In this document: positions 26,538 to 39,400 of the stretch, piece by piece
Numbering within the stretch: the stretch's first letter is position 1
Layout of the letters: each line of letters starts with the position of its first letter
From: Argopecten irradians
Taxonomy: Eukaryota > Mollusca > Bivalvia > Pectinida > Pectinidae
Reading direction: 5' to 3'
DNA: 64,000 bases
NCBI RefSeq assembly: GCF_041381155.1
Contig: NC_091135.1
Location: 68,781,418-68,845,417, forward strand
Notes under the pieces: generated by a model
The model's input: only the letters and a program-made list of their open reading frames with translations
The model's database searches: none
Told to the model about the DNA's origin: nothing
Position numbers and translations under genes: made by a program

Positions 26538-29500
26538 TTCAGTAACCATGTCGACCTTTGTGCTACTCATGAATCCTTCAGTAACCATGTCGACCTTTGT
26601 GCTACTCGTGAATCCTTCTATAACCATGTCGACCTTTGTGCTACTCGTGAATCCTTCTATAACCATGTCGACATTTGTGCTACTCGTGAATCCTTCTATA
26701 ACCAAGTCGACCTTTGTGCTACTCATGAATCTTTCAGTAACCATGTCGACCTTTGTGCTACTCGTGAATCCTTCAGTAACCATGTCGACCTTTGTGCTAC
26801 TCGTGAATCCTTCTATAACCATGTCGACCTTTGTGCTACTCGTGAATCCTTCTATAACCATGTCGACCTTTGTGCTACTCGTGAATCCTTCTATAACCAT
26901 GTCGACCTTTGTGCTACTCGTGAATCCTTCTATAACCATGTCGACCTTTGTGCTACTCGTGAATCCTTCTATAACCATGTCGACCTTTGTGTGCTACTCG
27001 TGAATCCTTCTATAACCATGTCGACCTTTGTGCTACTCATGAATCCTTCAGTAACCATGTCGACCTTTGTGCTACTCGTGAATCCTTCAGTAACCATGTC
27101 GACCTTTGTGCTACTCATGAATCCTTCAGTAACCATGTCGACCTTTGTGCTACTCATGAATCCTTCAGTAACCATGTCGACCTTTGTGCTACTCATGAAT
27201 CCTTCAGTAACCATGTCGACCTTTGTGCTACTTATGAATCTTTCAGTAACCATGTCGACCTTTGTGCTACTTATGAATCTTTCAGTAACCATGTCGACCT
27301 TTGTGCTACTCGTGAATCCTTCAGTAACCATGTCGACCTTTGTGCTACTCGTGAATCCTTCAATAACCATGTCGACCTTTGTGCTACTCATGAATCCTTC
27401 AGTAACCATGTCGACCTTTGTGCTACTCGTGAATCCTTCAGTAACCATGTCGACCTTTGTGCTACTCGTGAATCCTTCAGTAACCATGTCGACCTTTGTG
27501 CTACTCGTGAATCCTTCAGTAACCATGTCGACCTTTGTGCTACTCATGAATCCTTCAGTAACCATGTCGACCTTTGTGCTACTTGAATCTTCATAACCAT
27601 GTCGACCTTTGTGCTATCTGAATCCTTCAGTAACCATGTCGACCTTTGTGCTACTCGTGAATCCTTCAGTAACCATGTCGACCTTTGTGCTACTCATGAA
27701 TCCTTCAGTAACCATGTCGACCTTTGTGCTACTTATGAATCCTTCAGTAACCATGTCGACCTTTGTGCTACTCGTGAATCCTTCAGTAACCATGTCGACC
27801 TTTGTGCTACTCGTGAATCCTTCAATAACCATGTCGACCTTTGTGCTACTCATGAATCTTTCAGTAACCATGTCGACCTTTGTGCTACTCGTGAATCCTT
27901 CAGTAACCATGTCGACCTTTGTGCTACTCATGAATCCTTCAATAACCATGTCGACCTTTGTGCTACTCGTGAATCCTTCTATAACCATGTCGACCTTTGT
28001 GCTACTCGTGAATCCTTCTATAACCATGTCGACCTTTGTGCTACTCGTGAATCCTTCTATAACCATGTCGACCTTTGTGCTACTCATGAATCCTTCAGTA
28101 ACCATGTCGACCTTTGTGCTACTCATGAATCCTTCAGTAACCATGTCGACCTTTGTGCTACTCGTGAATCCTTCAGTAACCATGTCGACCTTTGTGCTAC
28201 TCATGAATCCTTCAGTAACCATGTCGACCTTTTGTGCTACTCATGAATCCTTCAGTACCTTCTATAACCATGTCGACCTTTGTGCTACTCATGTGAATCC
28301 TTCAGTAACCATGTCGACCTTTGTGCTACTCGTGAATCCTTCTATAACCATGTCGACCTTTGTGCTACTCGTGAATCCTTCTATAACCATGTCGACCTTT
28401 GTGCTACTCGTGAATCCTTCTATAACCATGTCGACCTTTGTGCTACTCGTGAATCCTTCTATAACCATGTCGACCTTTGTGCTACTCGTGAATCCTTCTA
28501 TAACCATGTCGACCTTTGTGCTACTCGTGAATCCTTCTATAACCATGTCGACCTTTGTGCTACTCGTGAATCCTTCTATAACCATGTCGACCTTTGTGCT
28601 ACTCGTGAATCCTTCTATAACCATGTCGACCTTTGTGCTACTCATGAATCCTTCTATAACCATGTCGACCTTTGTGCTACTCGTGAATCCTTCTATAACC
28701 ATGTCGACCTTTGTGCTACTCATGAATCCTTCAGTAACCATGTCGACCTTTGTGCTACTCGTGAATCCTTCTATAACCATGTCGACCTTTGTGCTACTTA
28801 TGAATCCTTCAGTAACCATGTCGACCTTTGTGCTACTCATGAATCCTTCAGTAACCATGTCGACCTTTTTGCTACTCGTGAATCCTTCTATAACCATGTC
28901 GACCTTTGTGCTACTCATGAATCCTTCAGTAACCATGTCGACCTTTGTGCTACTCATGAATCCTTCAGTAACCATGTCGACCTTTGTGCTACTCATGAAT
29001 CCTTCTATAACCATGTCGACCTTTGTGCTACTCGTGAATCCTTCTATAACCATGTCGACCTTTGTGCTACTCATGAATCTTTCAGTAACCATGTCGACCT
29101 TTGTGCTACTCGTGAATCCTTCTATAACCATGTCGACCTTTGTGCTACTCATGAATCCTTCAGTAACCATGTCGACCTTTGTGCTACTCGTGAATCCTTC
29201 AGTAACCATGTCGACCTTTGTGCTACTTATGAATCCTTCAATAACCATGTCGACCTTTGTGCTACTCATGAATCCTTCAGTAACCATGTCGACCTTTGTG
29301 CTACTCGTGAATCCTTCAGTAACCATGTCGACCTTTGTGCTACTCATGAATCCTTCAGTAACCATGTCGACCTTTGTGCTACTCGTGAATCCTTCAGTAA
29401 CCATGTCGACCTTTGTGCTACTCGTGAATCCTTCTATAACCATGTCGACCTTTGTGCTACTCGTGAATCCTTCAGTAACCATGTCGACCTTTGTGCTACT

Positions 29501-32072
29501 CGTGAATCCTTCAGTAACCATGTCGACCTTTGTGCTACTCGTGAATCCTTCAGTAACCATGTCGACCTTTGTGCTACTCGTGAATCCTTCTATAACCATG
29601 TCGACCTTTGTGCTACTCATGAATCCTTCAGTAACCATGTCGACCTTTGTGCTACTCATGAATCCTTCAGTAACCATGTCGACCTTTGTGCTACTCATGA
29701 ATCCTTCAGTAACCATGTCGACCTTTGTGCTACTAATGAATCCTTCAGTAACCATTTCGACCTTTGTGCTACTCGTGAATCCTTCTAGTAACCATGTCGA
29801 CCTTTGTGCTACTCATGAATCCTTCAGTAACCATGTCGACCTTTGTGCTACTCGTGAATCCTTCTATAACCATGTCGACCTTTGTGCTACTCGTGAATCC
29901 TTCAATAACCATGTCGACCTTTGTGCTACTCGTGAATCTTTCAGTAACCATGTCGACCTTTGTGCTACTCTGAATCCTTCAGTAACCATGTCGACCTTTG
30001 TGCTTCTGAATCCTTCAGTAACCATGTCGACCTTTGTGCTACTCGTGAATCCTTCAGTAACCATGTCGACCTTTGTGCTACTCATGAATCCTTCAGTAAC
30101 CATGTCGACCTTTGTGCTACTCGTGAATCCTTCAGTAACCATGTCGACCTTTGTGCTACTTATGAATCCTTCAATAACCATGTCGACCTTTGTGCTACTC
30201 ATGAATCCTTCAGTAACCATGTCGACCTTTGTGCTACTTATGAATCCTTCAGTAACCATGTCGACCTTTGTGCTACTCGTGAATCCTTCTATAACCATGT
30301 CGACCTTTGTGCTACTCGTGAATCCTTCTATAACCATGTCGACCTTTGTGCTACTCGTGAATCCTTCTATAACCATGTCGACCTTTGTGCTACTCGTGAA
30401 TCTTTCAGTAACCATGTCGACCTTTGTGCTACTCGTGAATCCTTCAGTAACCATGTCGACCTTTGTGCTACTCGTGAATCCTTCAATAACCATGTCGACC
30501 TTTGTGCTACTCATGAATCCTTCAGTAACCATGTCGACCTTTGTGCTACTCATGAATCTTTCAGTAACCATGTCGACCTTTGTGCTACTCATGAATCCTT
30601 CAGTAACCATGTCGACCTTTGTGCTACTCATGAATCCTTCAGTAACCATGTCGACCTTTGTGCTACTCGTGAATCCTTCTATAACCATGTCGACCTTTGT
30701 GCTACTCATGAATCTTTCAGTAACCATGTCGACCTTTGTGCTACTCGTGAATCCTTCTATAACCATGTCGACCTTTGTGCTACTCGTGAATCCTTCTATA
30801 ACCATGTCGACCTTTGTGCTACTCATGAATCCTTCAGTAACCATGTCGACCTTTGTGCTACTCATGAATCCTTCAGTAACCATGTCGACCTTTGTGCTAC
30901 TCATGAATCCTTCAGTAACCATGTCGACCTTTGTGCTACTCATGAATCCTTCAGTAACCATGTCGACCTTTGTGCTACTCGTGAATCCTTCTATAACCAT
31001 GTCGACCTTTGTGCTACTTATGAATCCTTCAATAACCATGTCGACCTTTGTGCTACTCATGAATCCTTCAGTAACCATGTCGACCTTTGTGCTACTCATG
31101 AATCCTTCAGTAACCATGTCGACCTTTGTGCTACTCGTGAATCCTTCAGTAACCATGTCGACCTTTGTGCTACTTTTGAATCCTTCAGTAACCATGTCGA
31201 CCTTTGTGCTACTCATGAATCCTTCAGTAACCATGTCGACCTTTGTGCTACTCGTGAATCCTTCAGTAACCATGTCGACCTTTGTGCTACTCATGAATCT
31301 TTCAGTAACCATGTCGACCTTTGTGCTACTCATGAATCCTTCAGTAACCATGTCGACCTTTGTGCTACTCATGAATCCTTCAGTAACCATGTCGACCTTT
31401 GTGCTACTCATGAATCCTTCAGTAACCATGTCGACCTTTGTGCTACTCGTGAATCCTTCAGTAACCATGTCGACCTTTGTGCTACTCGTGAATCCTTCAG
31501 TAACCATGTCGACCTTTGTGCTACTCGTGAATCCTTCAGTAACCATGTCGACCTTTGTGCTACTCGTGAATCCTTCAGTAACCATGTCGACCTTTGTACT
31601 ACTCGTGAATCCTTCTATAACCATGTCGACCTTTGTGCTACTCGTGAATCCTTCTATAACCATGTCGACCATTGTGCTACTTATGAATCCTTCAATAACC
31701 ATGTCGACCTTTGTGCTACTCATGTGTCCTTCAGTAACCATGTCGACCTTTGTGCTACTCATGAATCCTTCAGTAACCATGTCGACCTTTGTGCTACTTA
31801 TGAATCCTTCTATAACCATGTCGACCTTTGTGCTACTCGTGAATCCTTCAGTAACCATGTCGACCTTTGTGCTACTCATGAATCCTTCAGTAACCATGTC
31901 GACCTTTGTGCTACTCATGAATCCTTCAGTAACCATGTCGACCTTTGTGCTACTCATGAATCCTTCAATAACCATTTCGACCTTTGTGCTACTCGTGAAT
32001 CTTTCAGTAACCATGTCGACCTTTGTGCTACTCGTGAATCCTTCAGTAACCATGTCGACCTTTGTGCTACTC

Positions 32073-33182
32073 AAATGTGCCGTATATGTTTGGCGTGTAT
32101 TGTGAACGGACGGACAAAAACTGCTTGGTCTAGTATTCCCTGTTTCAGATGAATAATTAAACTTTCACATACAGGCTCCTCACATTAATTCTATACTCTT
32201 TAATATTGCATTCTGGAGGATAAAGGGCATAATTTTATAGCTATGATATGAAAGGTTTTTAAAGTAAACAAATATCATAGTTACCCGTATAACATGCAGC
32301 GATTCCGTCTATAACGTTTTCCAAGTGAATGTAAATATAAGGAAGTCAACTTAACAGGAATATGTGGATTTAATTGATACGGAGTGACTATATCAATTAC
32401 TTATAGCAATAATATGGCAGCTACAACAATTCATTTATCCAGACGTTGTGTATTCCTAGGTGTTCATAATGATTACGGAACTGCACACTTTGGACTTCCT
32501 TGGGGGTATCCGCTTTCAGAGGTGGTTTTCTCGCACACACAGTCAAGAAGTTCACTTCCCGCCCTGTATTTAAATGACTCGCCATAACTCTTGCACGACC
32601 CATCAGCATCCTTACAAACTGATAAAAAAAGTCAACGTCATTCAACACACAAAAAATTCACAGGAAAAGGAGACAGTAGTGTCAGTATTTAAACTATCTG
32701 ATTTATTCAAAATATCTAGTATCATATATAAAGCACCAGATATAATCAATAATATATATCCTGAATACAAGTAAGATATTTCATTAACAAAACATTAGAG
32801 GGTAATTAACATAATATATCTATTTGATGATATAGATGACTTATTGAATAGCAGATAAACATTTCCCTGTATATTATTAATGATTAATACCTTATTATCA
32901 AGAAATATTTGGTGGTATGCCCTATCCCTAATCAGATAAATTATGAGATATATAGTATGGCCAAGCGTCCTCAGGGACCTATCATCGTCATGATAACATT
33001 TGTACTGATATCAATCTGCCAACGCCAGCTAGAGCATTATCAGATAATTAATCCACCTAAACGAAGACATTTCCTTACGCACATGAATAAAACACCATCT
33101 TTAATGTTGACCTGTCCAAAGTACTTTCAGTTCATTTCTTTGTTACTTTGAACCATTTGATTCATCAGTGGAAGTGATCAGG
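32073..33182. other. Single-copy spacer of the right arm, no gene recognised
   Basis: Inverted copy of 2,219-3,333 with a handful of substitutions and a 3-bp indel. It holds the same short open frames as the left spacer and no recognisable gene. Confidence 0.7.
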
Positions 33183-35370
33183 ATTATCAGTCCTGAACAT
33201 CGCTATGATAACATCAGACCTGAACATCGTTATAGTACCATCAGACCTGAACATCGCTATAATAACATCAGTCATGAACATCGCTATAATTCCATCAGTC
33301 CTGAACATCGCTATAATAACATCAGTTCTGAACATCGCTATAATAATATCAGTCCTGAACATCGCTATAATACCATCAGTCCTGAACATCGCTATAATAA
33401 CATCAGACCTGAACATCGCTATAATAACATCAGTCCTGAACATCGCTATAATAACATCAGTCCTGAACATCGCTATGGTAACATCAGCCCTGCATATCGA
33501 TAAAGTAACAACAGACCAGAACATCCGTATAGTACCAACAGCCCTGAACATCGCGATGGTAACATCAGCCCTGAACATCACCATAGTAACATCAGCCCTG
33601 AACATCGTTATGGTAACATCAGCCCTGAACATCGTTATAGTAACATAAGACCTGAACATCGTTATGGTAACATCAGACCTGAACATCGCTATGGTTACAT
33701 CAGCTCTGACCATCGCTATGGTTACATCAACCCTGAACATCGCTATAGTAACATCAGCCCTGAACATCACTATAGTAACATCAGACCTGAACATCGCTAT
33801 GGTAACATCAGCTCTAAACATTGCTATAGTACCATCAGACATGAACATCGCTATGGTAACATCAGCCTTGAACATCACTATAGTAAAATCAGCCCTGAAC
33901 ATCGCTATGGTAACATCGGCTCTGAACATTGCTATGGTAACATAAGCTCTGAACATCGCTATGGTAACATAAACTCTGAACATCTCTATGGTAACACCAG
34001 CCCTGAACATCGCTATGGTAACATCAGCCCTGAATATCGCTATGGTAACATAAGCTCTGAACATTGCTATGGTATCATCAGCTCTGAACAGCGCTATGGT
34101 AACATTAGCCCTGAACATCGCTATGGTAACATCAGCTCTGAACATTGCTATAGTAGCATCAGACCTGAACATCGCTATGGTAACATCAGCCCTGAACATC
34201 ACTATATTAAAATCAGCCCTGAACATCGCTATGGTAAAATCAGCTCTGAACATTGCTATGGTAACATAAGCTCTGAACATCGCTATGGTAACATAAACTC
34301 TGAACATCGCTATGGTAACATAAGCTCTGAACATCGCTATGGTAACATAAGCTCTGAACATCGCTATGGTAACATCAGCCCTGAACATCGCTATAACAAC
34401 ATGCGACCTGAACATCGCTATGGTTACATCAGCTCTGATTATCGCTATGTTAACATCAGCCTAGAACATCGCTATAGTAATATCAGCCCTGAACATCCTT
34501 ATAGTAAAAACAGCCCTGAACATCGCGATGGTAACATCAGCCCTGAACATTGTTAACATAACATCAACTTTGAACATCGTTATAGTACCATCAGACCTGA
34601 ACATCGTTAAAGTAACATCAGACCTGACCATCGTTATGGTAACATCAGACCTGAACATCGCTATGGTAACATCAGCTCTGACCATCGCTATAGTAACATC
34701 AGCCCTGAACACCGTTATAGTAACATCAATCCTTAATATCACTATAGTAACATCAGCCCTGAACATCGTTATTTTACCACCAGATCTGAACATCGCTATG
34801 GTAACATCAGCCCTAAAAATCGCTATGGTAACATCAGCTCTGAACATCGCTATGGTAACATAAGCTCTGAACATCGCTATGGTAACATACGCTTTGAACA
34901 TCTCTATGGTAACATCAGCCCTGATCATCGCTTTGGTAACATTAGCCCTGACCATCGCTATGGTAACATCAGCCCTGAACATCTTTATGGTAATATCAGC
35001 TGCAAACATCGCTATGGTAACATCAGCCCTGAACATCGATATGGTATCATTAGCCCTAAACATTGTTATGGTAACATCAGCCCAGAACATCGTTATAGTA
35101 ACACATAAGCCCTGAACAACGCTATGGTAACATCAGGCCTGAACATCGCTATGGTTACATCAGACCTGAACATCGCTATGGTAACATCATCCCTGAACAT
35201 CATTATCGTAACATCAGACCTGAATATCGTTATAGTAACATCGGCCCTGAACATCGTTGTGGTAACATCAGACCTGGACATCGCTATGTTAACATCAGCC
35301 CTGAACATCCCAATAGTATCAACAGCCCTAATCATTGCTTTGGTAACATTAGACCTGAACATCACTATGG
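32073..35370 (-). repeat. Right arm of the large inverted duplication
   Basis: Reverse complement of 1-3,333. Homology begins at 32,073, directly after the last satellite unit, with aaatgtgccg. It runs through the spacer and the family A minisatellite. The arm is 35 bp shorter than the left arm, mainly because of one missing minisatellite unit. The near-identity points to recent duplication, gene conversion between arms, or one locus assembled twice. Confidence 0.9.
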
Positions 35371-35778
35371 TTACAACAGCCCTGAATATCGCTTATGGTA
35401 AGATCAGCCCTGAACATCACTATGGTAACATCAGCTCTTAACATCGCTATGGTAACATCAGCCTTAACGTCGCTATGGAAACATCAGCCCTGATCATATA
35501 GTAACATCAGACCTGAACATCGCTATGGTAACATCAGACCTGAACATCGATAGGATAACATCAGCCCTGAACATCGCTATGGTAACGTCAGCCCTGAACA
35601 TCGCTATGGTAACATCAGCCCTGAATATCGCTATGGTAACATTAGACCTGAACATCGCTATGGTAACATCAGACCTGAACATCGTTAGGTTAATATCAGC
35701 CCTGAACATCGCTATGGTAAAATCAGCTCTGAACATCGCTATGGTAGCACCAGCCCTGCATATCTCTATGATAACGTA
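33183..35778 (-). repeat. 27-bp minisatellite (family A), right array, about 96 units
   Basis: Same 27-bp units as at 1-2,218, in reverse orientation. The part up to 35,370 pairs with the left array unit for unit. The last 400 bp (35,371-35,778) continue the same repeat and would pair with sequence to the left of this window. The array ends at about 35,778, where single-copy DNA begins. Confidence 0.93.
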
Positions 35779-36165
35779 GTGTCGAAAGCGCGTATCTTAT
35801 CATGCGATTAAGTTTTTTAAAAAGACTAAATTAATTTGATGTTCCCTGTTACCTGAAACCTTTGATGTGGAACTCCTGAAATCATGTTATGTGTGAAAGT
35901 GATATTTTAACATGCCTAACAGCTTCTTTGACGATGTAAAATTGATGTGGAACATCAAGGACCCACAAGTGGAGAAATACTATGTATCTGTTGAGACAAA
36001 TCAGTGACGTATATCCTTGTACAAGTAAAACAAGTTGGACATTTGAATAAATCATTTTATTAAATCTAATTACAATTGTTTAGGATTACTTGTATTGGAG
36101 CGTAATGAAGATCATCGTAGTGGAGCAGAATTGCGAGTCTACTTTTGATCAGATTTTTGGCATAT
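35779..36165. other. Intergenic DNA between minisatellite and gene 3' end
   Basis: AT-rich single-copy sequence. I see no open frame, RNA gene or repeat worth naming. It separates the minisatellite from the polyadenylation signal of the minus-strand cysteine-rich gene. Confidence 0.6.
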
Positions 36166-36171
36166 TTTATT
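36166..36171 (-). terminator. Polyadenylation signal AATAAA of the cysteine-rich gene
   Basis: A canonical AATAAA on the minus strand lies 86 bp downstream of the stop codon at 36,258-36,260. It fits the 3' end of this gene. Its position also shows that the gene ends before the minisatellite. Confidence 0.6.
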
Positions 36172-36257
36172 TACTTTTGTTTTGTGTGATATCCGAGACT
36201 ACGGTTACTAAGTGACTGTTTTATGTTTATCAATCTCGAGTTTGTTTTGGGGAATCT

Positions 36258-36409
36258 CTATGTACTTAACTTACCTCCACTATCAATTTTAGTGGATGCC
36301 ATCGATTTACCATCCTCCGTCTCACTGACTTCACATCGTCTTGTGTAACAGTCACTTTCAGACCACGTCTCGCCATCATAGTAACACATACCGCTAGTTG
36401 CTCTGCAGC
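36258..36409 (-). CDS. Exon 7: sixth cysteine module and stop
   Basis: The acceptor is gtgaag. The exon encodes GCRATSGMC, YDGETW and CYTRRC, then runs to TAG at 36,258-36,260. A gtaag inside the frame at 36,270-36,274 could act as a donor. The in-frame stop 10 nt further and a polyadenylation signal about 90 bp downstream favour a terminal exon. Confidence 0.75.
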
Positions 36410-39400
36410 CTTCACAAAGGGTAAATCATCCTCTTATATTGTATTATAGAAAGTAAAAGCTTTTTCGTAAATGATCTTGATTATATGGGTTTGGAATAAT
36501 TTGACAACTCTCAGATATTTTCTTATCTTACCGTGCTTTGCCACAGTATTTGATCTGGTATATTTGTTTCCGTCATACGTGACGTCACAGCGTCTCTTAA
36601 CACAGGAAGGAGCGTCAAGGTCGGACCATTCCTCGCCATCGTACTTACAGCCCTCTTCAGTGTTACAGCCTGTTTTTTTAATTTTTACAAAAATGTAGGC
36701 CTCATTGTTACTATAGCCGGAATACAACACAGGTCATTGTGGTATTGTCTGATACAATGGTTATGGATTAGTGTTCAGTTCATGTTTGTGTAACAGTATG
36801 ATTATTTGCCGTTTAATTTTCACTTTAAAATACGGAATAATATTAAAACATTAAAGCATATATTAAACTCTTAATTTTTTGTAGTGTTGATGTTGGTATA
36901 TTTATACGTGTATACCATGTCATTAGTTTCCAGTTGATTACCTGTTTGGATTATCGCCCACTTCATCATCGTGCGTCCTTTTGTTAGCTCACACCGATAG
37001 GTAGTACAATTCTCGGTCCTGGTCTCATCGTCCGTCATACACTTCCCATCATGTGGACACCCTGACAGACACAGCAAACAATTGGTACACGTGAACAAGT
37101 TTAGTACGATATGTGTATAGCACCGGGTGGTATTTTATTCAAATACATGATAGAAATCAATCAATCTTCCTCGGTAACATCCACTGACGCGTTCATATCA
37201 CGACAAATAAATGGTACTTTTTTTCAGAGCATCATTTAAATTTCGCACACGCTTACATTTATGCCAATATGTGTGGAAAATAGGTTTAGATATTATTTCG
37301 AAAATCTGGCAAAGGTAAGCCTTTAATTTCCAGGTCCAGGTTACAAAACAAGGTCACGTGAGTACAGGTGGTCAGGTATTGACCTTCCGTCAGATCTTTT
37401 TGTCACGTGAGTACAAGTGGTAGGGAATGAACTTAGTCAAATTTTTGTCACATGATCACGATATCGTTCTCTTAGTTTGTCTGATTAAAGATCTGAGGAA
37501 AAAGTAACAAATTAACAATGTCTTAATTCCATTACGTCTACTAAAATATTTGCTTATTTAGCACGCACATATCACTCATTAATTATTCCACCAAATCAAG
37601 AATACAAAGGAATTCTCCGAGATAGCGTTACATTGTTTTCATTGACTTGGACATATATCACACCCATGGCTTTGTAACATCTTGCCGGAAAGTCTGGCAC
37701 ATAACGGGCGATGACTTATGCCATATGACCGTAATCCCTTTCACAACTGTTCAACACAGTATAATGGCTAACTGTTATACGAGTACAGCATTTGCTAAGC
37801 TTTGGTTTCAATATTAAAACATAACCTACAAATCACGTGGAAAAAACCAAATCGCATGTACTCTTACCAAAATAATTCTCTTTTAAAAGAGTACTTGGCA
37901 CTCCTTTCTTATTTCTCCTTTTATTACAGGTCGTCACTGTACATTTGTCTGGGTTTGGTAGTGCATTTCTCTTCCCGAATCGTAAACATGTTCTATCATC
38001 CATAGGACAACCTGCACAAATGGAAAGCGACGTCCAAGGAGGCTCTTACTCGCTATACACAGCAATAACACAAACATCATTGTTATAGTATAAAGGCAGC
38101 TACTGAATAAGACTGATTTTACACATAAGATTTTAAACGAAATATTTTGAACAATGGAAATTGAAATATATTTGTTTGCGATGGAACCTTATTATGTTGG
38201 AAATATAACACAAACATGTGCGTGTTCTCTGATCATAAACCGACCACCACTTCGCAGTTTATTGTGATAACAATAATAGCATACCTCCATTATATAAAAC
38301 ATCTATTTAAATTAATCCTAAATATTATATCACCAATTTATATAATCTCTCGACTGTTTCAAATGCATTGATTGCTTTTCTCTATGAAAAAGAAGAAATT
38401 CTCAAACTTAATTGTGAGGACTATGAAAATGTTCTTTGCAAGCTAAACTGAATTATATATAGATAAAATGTTAATAGTTGCAATAGTAATGCTATACATA
38501 CCATACGCTCTTTCTTTATACACCATAGTAAAGCTTCCGTCATTCTTCCTACGCCGACAAGTCTCAAAAATACACCTTTCTTCATTATTCTCGCCCATTC
38601 CTTTTTTCATACACGTCCCGTCTGGTCTTTTACACTCTACAATTTTATAACCACAAATAAGTCTCTGTATTTGATAAGAGTATGCGGCTAGTGTTCGAAT
38701 GCCGGTCTGGCGACTTCTGCTATAAATATATTATTCGGGTTAATGACAAATAAAATAAAACCCTAGAATTGAATTCTGGTAAAAGTTTGTAATCATCAAT
38801 CTATGACATATTTAGCAGTTTTTTGACGATTTGGTATTTCAAAACCTTGTCGCTCTTCCTACATTTGTATGTATTGCATTCCTCCAGGGTGACACCGTCG
38901 ACGGCCGTGCATTGTTCTGTCAGTGTATATACAGGTTATCCCATGAATCATGTTACACATTCAAAGTATTATTACTTTTGACATTCACGAGCATCAAAAC
39001 AAATATTTCGATTGTGCAGAAAAACATTGACGTTGTAATGACGTCGTCACTTATAAGATATTGGTAAAGAGGACATTATATAGGAGACACTGTGAAATTA
39101 CAGAATCACCAAAAACAAGAGAGCGTTTTCCAGTTCATCAATTATATATTAGAATATAATAATTAATCTTCGATACTAGTGTTCAAAATTTGCTCAAATA
39201 TCAAGAATAACGCCATTTTAACTACCATGTAATCAAATGTCCAAATTGGAAAACGACTGATTGACCGAATTAATTGCTATGATATAATGAACTTGTTTAT
39301 TTTACAACTATTTTGATTATTTTATATCTTATAAGTGAAATAAGGATATACAAAACAAAAACGTAATTATAAATCTGGTTAGAAAATTTCACCGAATTGT

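Larger units (their letters stand above)
7557..32072 (+). repeat. 39-bp satellite (family B), main block, about 629 units
   Basis: Head-to-tail units of 39 bp run for 24.5 kb. Each has GTCGAC followed by a fixed tttgtgctac and a conserved gaatcctt. Units differ at two main sites: cgt, cat or tat in the middle, and tctat, cagt or caat near the end. Thirteen codons per unit gives frames such as VDLCATRESFYNH and MSTFVLLVNPSIT, plus an antisense frame MVIEGFTSSTKVD. These are open for up to about 1,600 codons. Single-unit length changes occur at a few seams, for example 12,570-12,700, 13,470-13,510, 19,205-19,250, 21,020-21,370, 22,960-23,065, 25,710-25,800, 27,580-27,620, 28,240-28,290 and 29,970-30,010. 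I see no gene in it. Confidence 0.97.

Noticed and set aside
7557..32072. CRISPR array
   Set aside because: There are no unique spacers. Units are contiguous and near-identical, and the context is eukaryotic.
7594..32152. Very long open frames in the 39-bp satellite, up to about 1,600 codons on both strands
   Set aside because: They follow from a unit length divisible by three with no stop in the unit. Several frames on both strands are open at once, and there is no codon bias, promoter or domain. Treated as satellite DNA.
36871..37098. The 75-codon minus-strand frame as a stand-alone gene
   Set aside because: Its coding part is bounded by good splice sites at 37,061 and 36,942 in the same phase as the neighbouring exons, so it is one exon of the cysteine-rich gene.
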